DNA of 64,000 nt from an uncultured Oscillospiraceae bacterium (GCA_900541565.1 UQKB01000004.1:62001-126000), one strand, 5' to 3'. Shown: positions 25,288 through 34,695, counted from the stretch's first letter. Notes: generated by a model from the letters alone, not told the origin. Made by a program: numbers and translations.

Positions 25288-26151
25288 TTACTCCAAGCCT
25301 TTTAATTCTTCTATTTCTTTTTTCTCAAGGCGAATCTGTGCATCCTTTAAAACCTTGACCTCTTTTACCTTGAAGGTTGACGGTGCCGCTTCGGGGGCTC
25401 TGTCCATGCGCACCTTTAAAACGCCGGTAAGCAGATTTTGGTCTACCACAACGCCGCGCCCTTCCGGTGTGCCTACAATGGCACCCACCTTTGGGGTTGT
25501 TTTTAAAAGGTCTGTATAAGCTTCCTGCTCGTATTTTAAACAGCACATCAGCCTGCCGCAGGTTCCGGAAATTTTTACAGGGCTTAAAGACAGCCCCTGT
25601 TCTTTTGCCATCCGAATAGAAACGGGCTGGAATTCACCCAGGAAGGTGGAGCAGCAAAACGGTTTGCCGCAGATGCCAAGACCGCCGAGCATTTTTGCTT
25701 CGTCGCGCACGCCGATCTGCCGCAGCTCGATCCTTGTGCGGAAGACAGACGCAAGGTCCTTTACCAGCGCGCGGAAATCCACCCGCCCGTCCGCTGTAAA
25801 ATAAAACAGAATTTTGCTGTTGTCAAAAGTATATTCTACATCTACCAGCTTCATATCCAGCTTATGGGCGAGAATTTTCTTTTCACAAATGCCAAACGCT
25901 TCTTTTTCCTTTTTTCTGTTTTCTTCTACGCGCGCAAGGTCTTCCTGTGTGGCTTTACGTATTAGCTTTTTAAGCGGATGGACTATGTCCTCGTCCGGTA
26001 TTTCCCTATTTGCGGTAGCCACGCGGCCGCATTCAACACCGCGGGCCGTTTCTACAATGACTGCATCCCCTTCTTGAAGGGTTGTATTGTCGGGGTCAAA
26101 GTAATATACTTTTCCGACATCTTTAAAGCGAACACCAATTACCTCTGCCAT
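25288..26151 (-). CDS. ricT: PSP1-domain protein RicT (YaaT)
   Basis: RicT (YaaT) with RicA and RicF forms a complex that supports sporulation, biofilm formation and, in Bacillus, RNase Y-dependent mRNA processing. The 287-residue PSP1 protein shows the family cysteines in LGICGKPFCCSTFL and GTCGRLMCCLKYE (about 155-200), consistent with the iron-sulfur cluster reported for the complex. ATG at 26151 follows GGAGG. It follows holB by 36 nt, the usual Firmicutes order. Confidence 0.93.
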   Translation of the reverse strand: MAEVIGVRFKDVGKVYYFDPDNTTLQEGDAVIVETARGVECGRVATANREIPDEDIVHPLKKLIRKATQEDLARVEENRKKEKEAFGICEKKILAHKLDMKLVDVEYTFDNSKILFYFTADGRVDFRALVKDLASVFRTRIELRQIGVRDEAKMLGGLGICGKPFCCSTFLGEFQPVSIRMAKEQGLSLSPVKISGTCGRLMCCLKYEQEAYTDLLKTTPKVGAIVGTPEGRGVVVDQNLLTGVLKVRMDRAPEAAPSTFKVKEVKVLKDAQIRLEKKEIEELKGLE

Positions 26152-26187
26152 TTTATCCTCCTGTATTCTATATTGGCTTTCTTTGTT

Positions 26188-27060
26188 TTAATGATTTTTT
26201 TCTTCCCTGAGGGCCGCGCACAGCCAGGTGCAGAAAAGCGCCATGTTGACATTGCGTATAAGCTTTGCCTGCGCGGTGCTTATGACGTTTAAAAGATTTA
26301 AAAGTCCTTGTTTTCTGATATGCGCACAAAGCTCTGTTTCCTGCTCTGCAGCCTGTATATTGCCGGTTATTGAGCAAACCAGCGCGCCGCGGACCAGAAG
26401 TGTGAGCTGTGCCAGCACGTCTGCGGCAAATGCTTTGTCCAAAAGCGCACCTGTCAGTTCCAGCAGATGCATTTCGCTGCCGGTATAAAGCGCCTGGCAA
26501 ATTTGCAGGGCAAGCGCATATGCTTTTTCTTTGGTGGGGTCATCCTGTGCTTGTCCGGACGGTACGGATGACAGGTGAAAAACGGTCGCCCTGGAGCGGA
26601 TTGTGGGCAAAAGGTTTTCCGCGTTTTCGCATGTCAGAATAAAAAGGATATTCTGCGGCGGTTCCTCCAATACTTTTAAAAAAGCGTTTTGCGCGCTTTG
26701 CTGCATATTGTCTGTATCAAACAGCAAATATACCTTGACCGGGGCCTCGTTGGGGACGATGTAAGCGTCCATACAGATCCTGCGAATCTCGTCCACCGGG
26801 ATGGCCTGTGTTTTTCCCGCAGCTTGTGCTGTGTAAATATCGGGATGGCTGTTTTTTACAGCTTTTATACATGCGCTGCATACGCCACACGGCTTTTCCC
26901 TGCCGGTGCATACCGCCCATTTGGAAAGATGCAACGCGGTATCCAGAGCAGTCTGCTTATCGTGGCTTTCCAAAACAACCGCATGCGGCAGGCAGTTATG
27001 CTCCAAAAGCGCAAGAAGTTCCTTTGGAAGAGAAAGCGTTTTGGGTATTACAGCGGGCAT
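26188..27060 (-). CDS. holB: DNA polymerase III subunit delta prime
   Basis: HolB is part of the clamp loader for the replicative polymerase. ATG at 27060 lies 6 nt after GAAGGTG, so I prefer it to the in-frame GTG at 27069; the product has 290 residues. A zinc-binding CGVCSACIKAVKNSHPD segment (about 55-75) and the clamp-loader sensor region ENAENLLPTIRSRA (about 150) are visible, while a canonical Walker A is lacking, as expected for delta prime. Forms an operon with ricT and is divergent from phoH. Confidence 0.92.
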   Translation of the reverse strand: MPAVIPKTLSLPKELLALLEHNCLPHAVVLESHDKQTALDTALHLSKWAVCTGREKPCGVCSACIKAVKNSHPDIYTAQAAGKTQAIPVDEIRRICMDAYIVPNEAPVKVYLLFDTDNMQQSAQNAFLKVLEEPPQNILFILTCENAENLLPTIRSRATVFHLSSVPSGQAQDDPTKEKAYALALQICQALYTGSEMHLLELTGALLDKAFAADVLAQLTLLVRGALVCSITGNIQAAEQETELCAHIRKQGLLNLLNVISTAQAKLIRNVNMALFCTWLCAALREEKNH

Positions 27061-27220
27061 TGCACGCACCTTCTTTTTATGATACGATCTAATTTATTTA
27101 TACTACCATTTTTTCGCCTAAAAAGCAAATAAAAGGACGTATAGAAAAATAGTGAAAAAATACAACAATATAAAGGCTGTTTTTGTTTTGATTATTGGGA
27201 GTTTTAAACAAAAGTTTTTC

Positions 27221-27229
27221 TGATATAAT
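27221..27229 (+). promoter_or_regulatory. Upstream extended -10 promoter of phoH
   Basis: TGA followed by TATAAT (27224-27229). A second candidate, ATGACT (27247-27252), 17-nt spacer, TATAAT (27270-27275), lies just downstream, so the gene may have tandem promoters. Confidence 0.5.
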
Positions 27230-27342
27230 ATTTTTACACAAATTTAATGACTTTAAAAAAATTCTGTGTTATAATTACAGATAATTTGAGTATAGTAGGG
27301 TTATATTGTCTATTTCCCATAATTTATTTTTTGCAAGACCAC

Positions 27343-28326
27343 TTGGATGAAGGTGAAGATACACTGGAGCAAATTGTAAATGTAGACAGAATGGAGCATG
27401 CCGTAGCATTATTTGGCAGCTTTGATGAAAACATTAAGTTGATAGAAAACGAATATGCGGTCGGTGTAATTGGCAGGGGCTCCGATTTGAAAATTACGGG
27501 TGAACCGGAAGCTGTTTCGAAGGCGGCAAAGGTGATTGAAAGCCTCTTAAAGCTTGTTAACCGGGGAGAAAGCTTAAGCGAGCAAAACGTTCGTTATTGT
27601 ATGTCGCTTGTCAATGACGGAAGCGAAGAGAAAATTGAGCAGCTGGCGGGCGATTGCATTTGTATAACGTCGAAGGGTAAGCCTGTAAAACCGAAAACGC
27701 TTGGGCAAAAGCAATACTGTAACGCAATCCGCGACAATACGATTACCATAGGTGTTGGGCCTGCCGGTACGGGTAAAACCTATCTGGCAGTTGCCATGGC
27801 GGTAACGGCGTTCCGTTCCAGGCAGATCAACCGGATTATTTTGACGCGCCCGGCTGTAGAGGCGGGCGAAAAGCTTGGATTTCTGCCGGGGGATCTGCAA
27901 AGCAAGGTGGACCCCTATCTGCGCCCGCTGTATGACGCGTTGTTTGACATGCTTGGCGCCGAAACCTATCAGAAATATGTGGAACGCGGCAATATTGAGG
28001 TTGCGCCGCTTGCATATATGCGCGGCCGCACGCTGGACGACAGCTTTATTATTTTGGATGAGGCGCAGAATACAACCAGCGAGCAAATGAAAATGTTTTT
28101 AACAAGGCTTGGGTTTAACTCAAAAATGGTGATCACCGGCGATATTACGCAAATTGATCTGCCGCCGGGGTGCCGGTCCGGATTAAAGGAATGTGTCAGG
28201 GTTTTAAAAAATATTAAGGATATCTGCCATGTGACCTTTAATGAAAAAGACGTTGTCAGACACAAGCTTGTACAAGATATTATAAAAGCCTATGAAAAAA
28301 ATGAGGAGGTCAGACGTAACAGATAA
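27343..28326 (+). CDS. PhoH-family ATPase
   Basis: PhoH-like proteins are cytosolic RecA-fold ATPases linked to RNA metabolism and often paired with ybeY, as here. Walker A GVGPAGTGKT, Walker B FIILDEAQN and the GDITQIDLP motif are intact. The open frame extends to 27247 but its first 30 residues are unlike PhoH and overlap the promoter region. Homologous sequence begins around LEQIVNVD; candidate starts are TTG 27343, CTG 27364 (best-spaced GAAGGTGA) and ATG 27391. The coordinate given is a compromise. It overlaps ybeY by 1 nt. Confidence 0.88.
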   Translation: MDEGEDTLEQIVNVDRMEHAVALFGSFDENIKLIENEYAVGVIGRGSDLKITGEPEAVSKAAKVIESLLKLVNRGESLSEQNVRYCMSLVNDGSEEKIEQLAGDCICITSKGKPVKPKTLGQKQYCNAIRDNTITIGVGPAGTGKTYLAVAMAVTAFRSRQINRIILTRPAVEAGEKLGFLPGDLQSKVDPYLRPLYDALFDMLGAETYQKYVERGNIEVAPLAYMRGRTLDDSFIILDEAQNTTSEQMKMFLTRLGFNSKMVITGDITQIDLPPGCRSGLKECVRVLKNIKDICHVTFNEKDVVRHKLVQDIIKAYEKNEEVRRNR

Positions 28327-28823
28327 TGGATAAGATCAGAGTAATTATTACAAACAAGCAGAAAGAAGTAAAAATTCCCACAGGACTGCGTATGCTGGTA
28401 CGCCGTTGCTGCAATGCGGTTTTACGTTTGGAAGAATTTAAGGGCCCGGCAGAAATCAGCGTGACCTTTGTAAATAATGCGCAGATCCAGGAGTATAATA
28501 AGCAATACCGTGACAAGGATATGGTTACGGATGTTCTTTCCTTTGGAATGGGGGAAAACGGCGTATATGATACAGACCCTGAAACGGGTGCGCAGATTTT
28601 GGGTGACGTAGTGATTTCCATGGAAAAAGCGCAGGAGCAGGCAAAACGCTTTGACCACAGCCTGCAGCGAGAGGTTGGTTATCTTACGGCGCATTCTGTG
28701 CTGCACCTTCTTGGATATGATCATGAGGATAACCTGGAACGGGTGCGTATGCGCGAAAAGGAAGAATTTATTATGGACCAGTTGGGGCTTCCGGCATCCT
28801 CCAGCTATGTAATTAACGAATAA
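28326..28823 (+). CDS. ybeY: Endoribonuclease YbeY (rRNA maturation)
   Basis: YbeY is a single-strand-specific metal-dependent RNase involved in 16S rRNA 3'-end processing and ribosome quality control. The 165-residue protein has the invariant H3xH5xH zinc motif (HSVLHLLGYDH) and the VLSFGMGENG region. Its ATG overlaps the phoH stop (TAATG), and its stop overlaps the dgkA ATG in the same way, so the three genes are translationally coupled. Confidence 0.95.
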   Translation: MDKIRVIITNKQKEVKIPTGLRMLVRRCCNAVLRLEEFKGPAEISVTFVNNAQIQEYNKQYRDKDMVTDVLSFGMGENGVYDTDPETGAQILGDVVISMEKAQEQAKRFDHSLQREVGYLTAHSVLHLLGYDHEDNLERVRMREKEEFIMDQLGLPASSSYVINE

Positions 28824-29320
28824 TGCGTTTTTTTCGTGCTTTTAAATATGCTGTAAGCGGCATTGCGCACTGTATAAAAACAGAGCGGAATATACGGATA
28901 CATATTGTGGTAGCGGCCTATGTGTTGGCAGTTGCGGCATTTTTTGAATTGCCGGCGCTGCATTGGGCCTTACTTCTTTTGACGATTGCGGCGGTGTTGG
29001 CGGCGGAGCTTTTGAACACAGCGCTTGAACGGGTTTGCGACTACTGCGCAAAGCAGCGCCACCCTTTGATTAAGGCGGCAAAGGATATGGCCGCCGGCGC
29101 GGTTCTTGTTTTGTCGGTTTTTGCCGTGGCCGTGGGCATATGCCTGTTCTGGCAGCCACAAAAGCTGTGGGAGATGGTCACCTTTTTATGTTCCGACCCC
29201 GCGCTGTTTACCATATTTATTTTAACAGTTGTCCTAAGTCTTCTGTTTGTGATGATTGGTCCGTCTGGCATGGCGGAAAATGCAAAATCGGTATGCAGCA
29301 GAAAAAAGGATAAGGATTAG
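28823..29320 (+). CDS. dgkA: Diacylglycerol kinase / undecaprenol kinase
   Basis: A small integral-membrane kinase that in Gram-positives phosphorylates undecaprenol for cell-wall carrier recycling. The first 120 residues hold the family core: RNIRIH, three membrane segments and the ELLNTALERVCD signature. The product (165 residues) is longer than Bacillus DgkA (about 123): a fourth predicted membrane segment (about 127-150) and a basic tail are added. cdd, which usually separates dgkA and era in Bacillus, is missing. Confidence 0.92.
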   Translation: MRFFRAFKYAVSGIAHCIKTERNIRIHIVVAAYVLAVAAFFELPALHWALLLLTIAAVLAAELLNTALERVCDYCAKQRHPLIKAAKDMAAGAVLVLSVFAVAVGICLFWQPQKLWEMVTFLCSDPALFTIFILTVVLSLLFVMIGPSGMAENAKSVCSRKKDKD

Positions 29321-29338
29321 ATCTTGATGATATCAACA

Positions 29339-29369
29339 GCAGCGGAGAGCCGACAACTCTCCGCTTTTT
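29339..29369 (+). terminator. Terminator-like hairpin between dgkA and era
   Basis: AGCGGAGAG / CTCTCCGCT stem with a 7-nt loop and a five-T run; it may only partly terminate, since era lacks a strong promoter downstream. Confidence 0.75.
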
Positions 29370-29397
29370 GCATAAAGCTTAAGCATGGAGGGATATT

Positions 29398-30333
29398 TTG
29401 GCTAGTACAGGTTATCATACGGAAAACAGGCAGGAGAAAACGGCCTTTATTGCGATTGTGGGCAGACCCAATGTGGGGAAATCTTCTATACTGAACCGAT
29501 TGCTGGGGCAAAAGGTGGCGATTGTTTCCAGCAAGCCGCAAACGACGCGCACCAGGATTATGGGGGTTTTAACAAAGGCGGATGTTCAGCTTGTTTTTAT
29601 TGACACGCCCGGCATGCATAAGCCCAAAACGCAGCTTGGCAATTATATGGTGCGTGCCGTCAGGGAATCTGTGTCCGGCGTGGATGCCTGCCTGCTTGTT
29701 GCACAGGCGGGGAAAGCTCCGGCGGATACGGAGCTTTCGCTGGTGGAAAAATTTAAGGCTCTTGGGGTACCGGCGGTGCTGGCCTTAAATAAGATTGACC
29801 TTGTCAAAAACAAAGAGGATTTGATGCAGAATATTGCAGATTACAGTAGTCTGTTTGATTTTTCTGCGATTGTGCCCGTTTCTGCGCTGCATGCAAGCGG
29901 TATGCAGGCGCTGGAGGACGAGCTGAAAAAGCAGGCGCAGCCGGGTGAGCACCTGTTTGAAGAAGATACCTTAACCGACCAGCCTGAGCGGGTGCTTGCG
30001 GCGGAAATGATTCGTGAAAAGCTTTTGCGGCAGCTTAATCACGAAATTCCGCACGGGACGGCGGTTATTGTGGAAAAAATGCAGACAAGGGAACAAAGCG
30101 GCATAATGGATATAGACGCGGTCATCTACTGCGAAAGGGCAAGTCATAAAGGGATTATCATTGGAAAAAACGGGTCTATGCTTAAAAAGATCGGTTCCTG
30201 TGCGCGACAGGATATGGAGGCGTTTTTTGCCTGTAAAATCAACCTTTCGCTTTGGGTAAAGGTTAAAGAGGACTGGCGCAACAGGCAGGGGATTTTGCGG
30301 TCGCTGGGCTATGACAGCGATCATTTTCGCTAA
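29398..30333 (+). CDS. era: GTPase Era
   Basis: Era binds the 3' end of 16S rRNA and promotes 30S assembly. A TTG start at 29398 follows GGAGGG; 311 residues. G1 GRPNVGKSS (about 17-25), G2 QTTRTR, G3 DTPGMH, G4 NKID and G5 SALHASG are intact, followed by the C-terminal KH domain (GIIIGKNGSMLKKIGS). The gene sits in the conserved ybeY-dgkA-era-yqzL-recO order. Confidence 0.96.
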   Translation: MASTGYHTENRQEKTAFIAIVGRPNVGKSSILNRLLGQKVAIVSSKPQTTRTRIMGVLTKADVQLVFIDTPGMHKPKTQLGNYMVRAVRESVSGVDACLLVAQAGKAPADTELSLVEKFKALGVPAVLALNKIDLVKNKEDLMQNIADYSSLFDFSAIVPVSALHASGMQALEDELKKQAQPGEHLFEEDTLTDQPERVLAAEMIREKLLRQLNHEIPHGTAVIVEKMQTREQSGIMDIDAVIYCERASHKGIIIGKNGSMLKKIGSCARQDMEAFFACKINLSLWVKVKEDWRNRQGILRSLGYDSDHFR

Positions 30334-30463
30334 TATAAAAACGGGAAAATTTAACTTTCATTTCTTCTACAATTTACACGCTATATCACCAAACCGGGTG
30401 CGTATACTGTTAATAGGGATGTAAAAACAATCCCCGCTATTTAACGTTAAGGGTGTGTAAGGT

Positions 30464-30640
30464 ATGGATGAAACAGATGCATGGACGGCCTTTTTGAAAT
30501 CGGGCAGCGTTCTGGATTATTTAACGTATACAAGCATAAAAAACAGTAAGGATTTTGCAGACAACACGCAGGAGGCGGAGCATGAAAATCAGCACGGACG
30601 GCCTGATTATAAAGGAACAGAATATAGGGGAGCAAAATAG
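30464..30640 (+). CDS. YqzL-family small protein
   Basis: A 58-codon reading frame with ATG 30464 behind GTAAGG lies between era and recO, the position of yqzL in Bacillus. Its N-terminal half (AWTAFLKSGSVLDYLTY) resembles the YqzL motif of a short Trp/Phe helix followed by Gly-Ser and a Tyr. The C-terminal 20 residues overlap the start of recO by 59 nt in another frame. The role of YqzL is unknown. Support is positional plus motif, hence moderate confidence. Confidence 0.6.
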   Translation: MDETDAWTAFLKSGSVLDYLTYTSIKNSKDFADNTQEAEHENQHGRPDYKGTEYRGAK

Positions 30641-31328
30641 GCTTGTGACAGTGCTTACAAAGAGTCATGGCATTATACGGGCGTTTGTAAAAAACGCGCG
30701 CAGTATAAAAAGCCCCAAGGGTTCTGCAACACGGCTGTTGTGCTATTCCCGGCTTACTATTTTTATAGGCCGGGATACATATACAATTGACGAGGCACAA
30801 TCGCAGGAAATGTTTGTAAGACTGCGCACGGATGTTGTAAAGATGTCTTTGGCGCAGTATTTTTGCGAGCTTGCGTTGGCCTTTGCACCGGAAAATCTTC
30901 CGGCGGAGGAATATTTGCGCTTGTTTTTAAACGGGCTGTACGTATTGTCCAGAGAAAAGCGCCCCAGAGGGCTGATAAAGGCGGCCGTGGAGCTGCGGCT
31001 TTTGTCCATTGCAGGGTATATGCCGGACCTTATGTGCTGCAACGGCTGTCAGTGCTATGCGCATGAGAACATGTATTTTTTACCGCAAAGCGGCATATTG
31101 CTGTGTGGAGATTGTATACAAGGAAAAGAAAGATACGGCATGTTGCTTGGTATGGGTGTGACAACGGCGATGCGCCATTGTATTTATGCGCCGCTTGAAA
31201 AGCTTTTTGGTTTTACCCTGCCGGAAGCTTCCGTTGCGCTTTTGGAGCAGGCAAGCGAGGCGTATGTGCTGCATGTGAGTGAGCATGTTTTTAAAACGCT
31301 TGATTTTTATAAAACCATTCAAAATTGA
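30582..31328 (+). CDS. recO: DNA repair protein RecO
   Basis: RecO loads RecA onto single-stranded DNA with RecR/RecF. The ATG at 30582 lies 7 nt after GGAGG and gives 248 residues; an upstream in-frame start at 30555 is unsupported. The N-terminal OB fold begins KISTDGLIIKEQNIGEQNRLVTVLT; the zinc-binding site CCNGC ... CGDC is near 148-178. Overlaps the end of yqzL. Confidence 0.94.
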   Translation: MKISTDGLIIKEQNIGEQNRLVTVLTKSHGIIRAFVKNARSIKSPKGSATRLLCYSRLTIFIGRDTYTIDEAQSQEMFVRLRTDVVKMSLAQYFCELALAFAPENLPAEEYLRLFLNGLYVLSREKRPRGLIKAAVELRLLSIAGYMPDLMCCNGCQCYAHENMYFLPQSGILLCGDCIQGKERYGMLLGMGVTTAMRHCIYAPLEKLFGFTLPEASVALLEQASEAYVLHVSEHVFKTLDFYKTIQN

Positions 31329-31349
31329 CAACAAGTTGGAGATACATAT

Positions 31350-33707
31350 ATGAACAGACATGAAAGGGCTTTGGAGCTTGATAAAATACTGGACAGGCTA
31401 TCGCAGGAGACAACCTGCCCCGACGCACGCGATCTGGCGCTGCGTTTGGAGCCTGTACACAACGTCACGCAGGCGCAGCGCTTGCTGGAGGAAACGGCAG
31501 ATGCGCATATGCTTGCAGGGCGCTTTGGAGCGCCGTCGTTTTACGGTATGGAAAATGTGACAAATGCGCTGAAAAGAGGACAGGCGGGCGGCATTTTAAC
31601 AATGAAGGAGCTGCTTTTGATAGCGCAATGTCTTCGTGTGATTCGTTCGGTTGTCCAGTGGAGGCAAAAGTCGCTGGCAATAAAGACGGCGCTGGATTTT
31701 CGTTTTGAAGGGCTTGTCCCCAATAAATATATGGAGGATAAAATTACCAACGCGATTTTATCGGAAGATGAAATGGCAGACCAAGCTTCGCGTGCGCTTG
31801 CGGAAATCCGCAGAAAAATAACTGCGACGTCTGCAAAAGCGAGGGAGGCACTTGAAAAAATGGTGCGATCTGCTGCTTATCAGAAGTATTTGCAGGAAGC
31901 GATTATTACAATGCGCGACGGCAGGTTTGTCGTACCTGTCAAGGCGGAATGCAAGGGAAATATCAGCGGGCTGGTACACGATACTTCCGCCAGCGGTGCA
32001 ACACTTTTTATTGAGCCTATGAACGTGGTGGAGGCCAATAATGAAATAAAAGTGCTTAAAGCAAAGGAAGAGCAGGAAATAGAACGGATTTTGTTTGCGC
32101 TTTCTGCAGAGGCAGGCTCGTTTGCAGATGCGATTATCGGCAGCTACGAAAACCTGGTGGAGTTAAATGTGATCTTTGCAAAAGCACAGCTTGGCTATAA
32201 AATGAAAGCCAGCGTGCCCGTGCTCAACGAGGAAGGAATTGTCCGCCTGCACAGCGCGCGCCATCCGTTGATTGATCCGGATCAGGTGGTGCCCACGGAT
32301 ATAGAGCTGGGCGACCACTTTGATACGCTTGTGATTACAGGGCCAAACACAGGCGGAAAGACGGTTTCGCTTAAAACACTGGGGCTTTTAACGCTGATGG
32401 CCATGTGCGGGCTTATGATACCTGCGCGCGACAACAGCCAGATTTCTGTATTTCAAAACGTTTTAGTCGATATTGGCGACGAGCAGAGCATTGAGCAGTC
32501 GCTTTCGACTTTTTCCGCACATATGACCAATATTACACAAATTTTAAAGCAGGCTAATGAAAACAGCCTGGTATTAATTGATGAGCTTGGCGCGGGGACG
32601 GATCCTGTAGAAGGTGCGGCACTGGCCATTGCCATATTGGAACGTTTGCACACAATGGGAGCAAAAACGGCTTCTACCACCCATTATGCAGAACTTAAAG
32701 CGTACGCGCTGCAAACCGAACGTGTAGAAAACGGCTGCTGCGAGTTTGACGTTGCGACCTTGCGGCCGACCTATAAACTTTTAATTGGTGTGGCGGGAAG
32801 GTCAAACGCTTTTGCAATATCAGAGCGTTTGGGATTGGATCAGGCGGTGGTGGAAAGGGCACGCACGCTTGTTTCAAGGGAGAACAGAGCGTTTGAGGAT
32901 GTTATGCAGACATTAGAAGCCAAAAGGCAGGAGCTGGAAGAGCGCTTAAAGCAGGCGCAACAGGCTGCCTTACAGGCGCAGGCGGACAGGCAGGCTGCAA
33001 AAAAAGAGCTCGACGCTGTAAAACAGCAGGCTGAGAGTGAAATAAAAAGGGCAAAGGAAGAGGCGCAGAGCATCAGCGCGCGAACAAAGGCGCAGGCCTA
33101 TGCGATTTTGGACCGCTTGGAAGCGGCACAGAAAAAAGAGGCGCGTCTTTCTGCAGAAGACAGGTCGCGCTTAAAAGCAAAAATAAAGTCTATGGAGGAC
33201 AGTGCAGACCCCATAAGGAAAAAGGAAGACGATGGATATAAGCTGCCAAGAAAGCTTAAGCCGGGGGACAATGTGTTGATTTTTGATATTGACAAAGAGG
33301 GTGTGGTTTTAAAAGAAGAAGACGCTGCCGGGCAGGTGCTTGTACAGGCGGGGATCATTAAAACAAAAGTTCCGGCCGCAAACCTGCGGCTGCTGGATAA
33401 AAAACCAAAACAGCAGGTGATACGCTCTGTAACGAGGAGCGTCGGAGGGAAGTCGGACGTACGGCCTGTAACGGAGATAGACCTGCGGGGAATGACCGCA
33501 ATGGAAGCCGTTATGGAATTGGACAATGCCATTGACGCCGCTGTGCTTTCAGGCATAGGGCAGCTTACGGTGATCCACGGCAAAGGAACAGGCGTTTTGC
33601 GCCGTGAGGTGCATGCGTTTTTAAAGGGGCATAAGGCTGTCCGATCGTTTCGCCTGGGCGTTTATGGTGAAGGCGAAACGGGTGTAACCATTGTGGAGCT
33701 TAAATAA
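31350..33707 (+). CDS. mutS2: Endonuclease MutS2
   Basis: MutS2 resolves or suppresses recombination intermediates and, in Bacillus, also rescues collided ribosomes (RqcU/MutS2). The 785-residue protein has the MutS core and clamp region, Walker A GPNTGGKTVSLKTLG (about 330), Walker B LVLIDELGAGTDP, a long Ala/Gln/Lys-rich coiled coil (about 515-610), and a C-terminal Smr nuclease domain (EIDLRGMTAMEA ... IHGKGTGVLRREV). ATG 31350 follows GGAGATAC, 21 nt after recO. Confidence 0.96.
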   Translation: MNRHERALELDKILDRLSQETTCPDARDLALRLEPVHNVTQAQRLLEETADAHMLAGRFGAPSFYGMENVTNALKRGQAGGILTMKELLLIAQCLRVIRSVVQWRQKSLAIKTALDFRFEGLVPNKYMEDKITNAILSEDEMADQASRALAEIRRKITATSAKAREALEKMVRSAAYQKYLQEAIITMRDGRFVVPVKAECKGNISGLVHDTSASGATLFIEPMNVVEANNEIKVLKAKEEQEIERILFALSAEAGSFADAIIGSYENLVELNVIFAKAQLGYKMKASVPVLNEEGIVRLHSARHPLIDPDQVVPTDIELGDHFDTLVITGPNTGGKTVSLKTLGLLTLMAMCGLMIPARDNSQISVFQNVLVDIGDEQSIEQSLSTFSAHMTNITQILKQANENSLVLIDELGAGTDPVEGAALAIAILERLHTMGAKTASTTHYAELKAYALQTERVENGCCEFDVATLRPTYKLLIGVAGRSNAFAISERLGLDQAVVERARTLVSRENRAFEDVMQTLEAKRQELEERLKQAQQAALQAQADRQAAKKELDAVKQQAESEIKRAKEEAQSISARTKAQAYAILDRLEAAQKKEARLSAEDRSRLKAKIKSMEDSADPIRKKEDDGYKLPRKLKPGDNVLIFDIDKEGVVLKEEDAAGQVLVQAGIIKTKVPAANLRLLDKKPKQQVIRSVTRSVGGKSDVRPVTEIDLRGMTAMEAVMELDNAIDAAVLSGIGQLTVIHGKGTGVLRREVHAFLKGHKAVRSFRLGVYGEGETGVTIVELK

Positions 33708-33718
33708 GGAGGGAAAAT

Positions 33719-34486
33719 ATGCCGGAAAAGGATCAAAACAAGCGGCAACAAGCGTTTGCAGATCAATATGGCGATTCTTATGGGGAATTGCAAAATGGCG
33801 AGAAAAAGCGCGGGCATCTTGGAAGAAATATATTGATTGCGTTCGGCGTTTTGATTGTTTTGTTGGCTGTTTCGGCCATTGTAGCGGTCAATCTGGCGCT
33901 GCAGACGGAGGATCTGCAAAAATTTGATACGCCGCCGGATGATGGATTGGTTTACACGCTGGCGCAGTCGTTTATTTTTGGACAGGAGCAGGAAATTACC
34001 GATGCGCAGATCAACGCGTTTTTTGCCTATCTTTTTGATCAGCAACAGGAGCCTGCGCCAGAGGGCATGCAGATTTCAGCGGATGCGCTCGCGGTATATT
34101 TTTATGAGGAACAGCCAAGCGAGATTTATGTAAAGCTTTTATGCGGAGAACAGGTGGTTGTACTTTCTGCGCTTGCGGATATACGGCTGGATACGGAGCA
34201 AAAGCAATTGATTTTGGATATAAAGGAAACCAAAATTGGCGCGCTTGCGGTGGCACCGGACTGGGTGATTCCGTTTTTGTTTGCGCATCAGGCGGTCACA
34301 CCTGTTTCTGACCAGATTTCCTGCAGCGGGAGCTCGGTATATGTGCCGTCTTGCTGGACGGTGCAGGCGTTTTCAAGCCAGGTGACGTTTGAAATTAAAA
34401 AATTTATCCCGCAGCAGGCGCATGCGAAGGTTCTTACCACCAGCGCTGCGGATGTAATTGAGGAATTTTTTGAAGGGCTTTTTTAA
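33719..34486 (+). CDS. Membrane-anchored protein of unknown function (YpmS-like architecture)
   Basis: ATG at 33719 follows GGAGGG, 11 nt after mutS2. The 255-residue protein has a charged cytosolic N-terminus (1-35), one membrane helix (about 36-60, NILIAFGVLIVLLAVSAIVAV), and an extracytoplasmic beta-rich domain. The outline (short N-terminus, single helix, then a region with ITDAQINAFFAYLF and LQISADALAVYF-like segments) recalls YpmS/DUF2140 proteins, which have no defined function. I do not assign a role; co-transcription with mutS2 is likely and a terminator follows. Confidence 0.7.
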   Translation: MPEKDQNKRQQAFADQYGDSYGELQNGEKKRGHLGRNILIAFGVLIVLLAVSAIVAVNLALQTEDLQKFDTPPDDGLVYTLAQSFIFGQEQEITDAQINAFFAYLFDQQQEPAPEGMQISADALAVYFYEEQPSEIYVKLLCGEQVVVLSALADIRLDTEQKQLILDIKETKIGALAVAPDWVIPFLFAHQAVTPVSDQISCSGSSVYVPSCWTVQAFSSQVTFEIKKFIPQQAHAKVLTTSAADVIEEFFEGLF

Positions 34487-34600
34487 AAAAGCAGAAAGAC
34501 TTGCAGAAAAGCGGATCAATGGTGGTTGTATAGAAAAGCTCCCAAACGCATACAGAAAGATTGCAACCGACAAAGCTTTGTTTTAGTATATTAAGATGAG

Positions 34601-34629
34601 GGCAGGGCGCTGACGCGCTCTGCTTTTTG
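34601..34629 (+). terminator. Terminator upstream of rimM
   Basis: GCAGGGCGC / GCGCTCTGC stem (one G-U), 4-nt loop, five-T run. Confidence 0.8.
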
Positions 34630-34655
34630 CAAAAGTAACCAGGATATGATACAAT
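34627..34655 (+). promoter_or_regulatory. Sigma-A promoter of rimM-trmD
   Basis: TTGCAA (34627-34632), 17-nt spacer, TACAAT (34650-34655), starting inside the terminator T run. Confidence 0.7.
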
Positions 34656-34695
34656 CAACGGAAGATAAAATAAAAAGAGAAAAAAGGAGAGCGGC

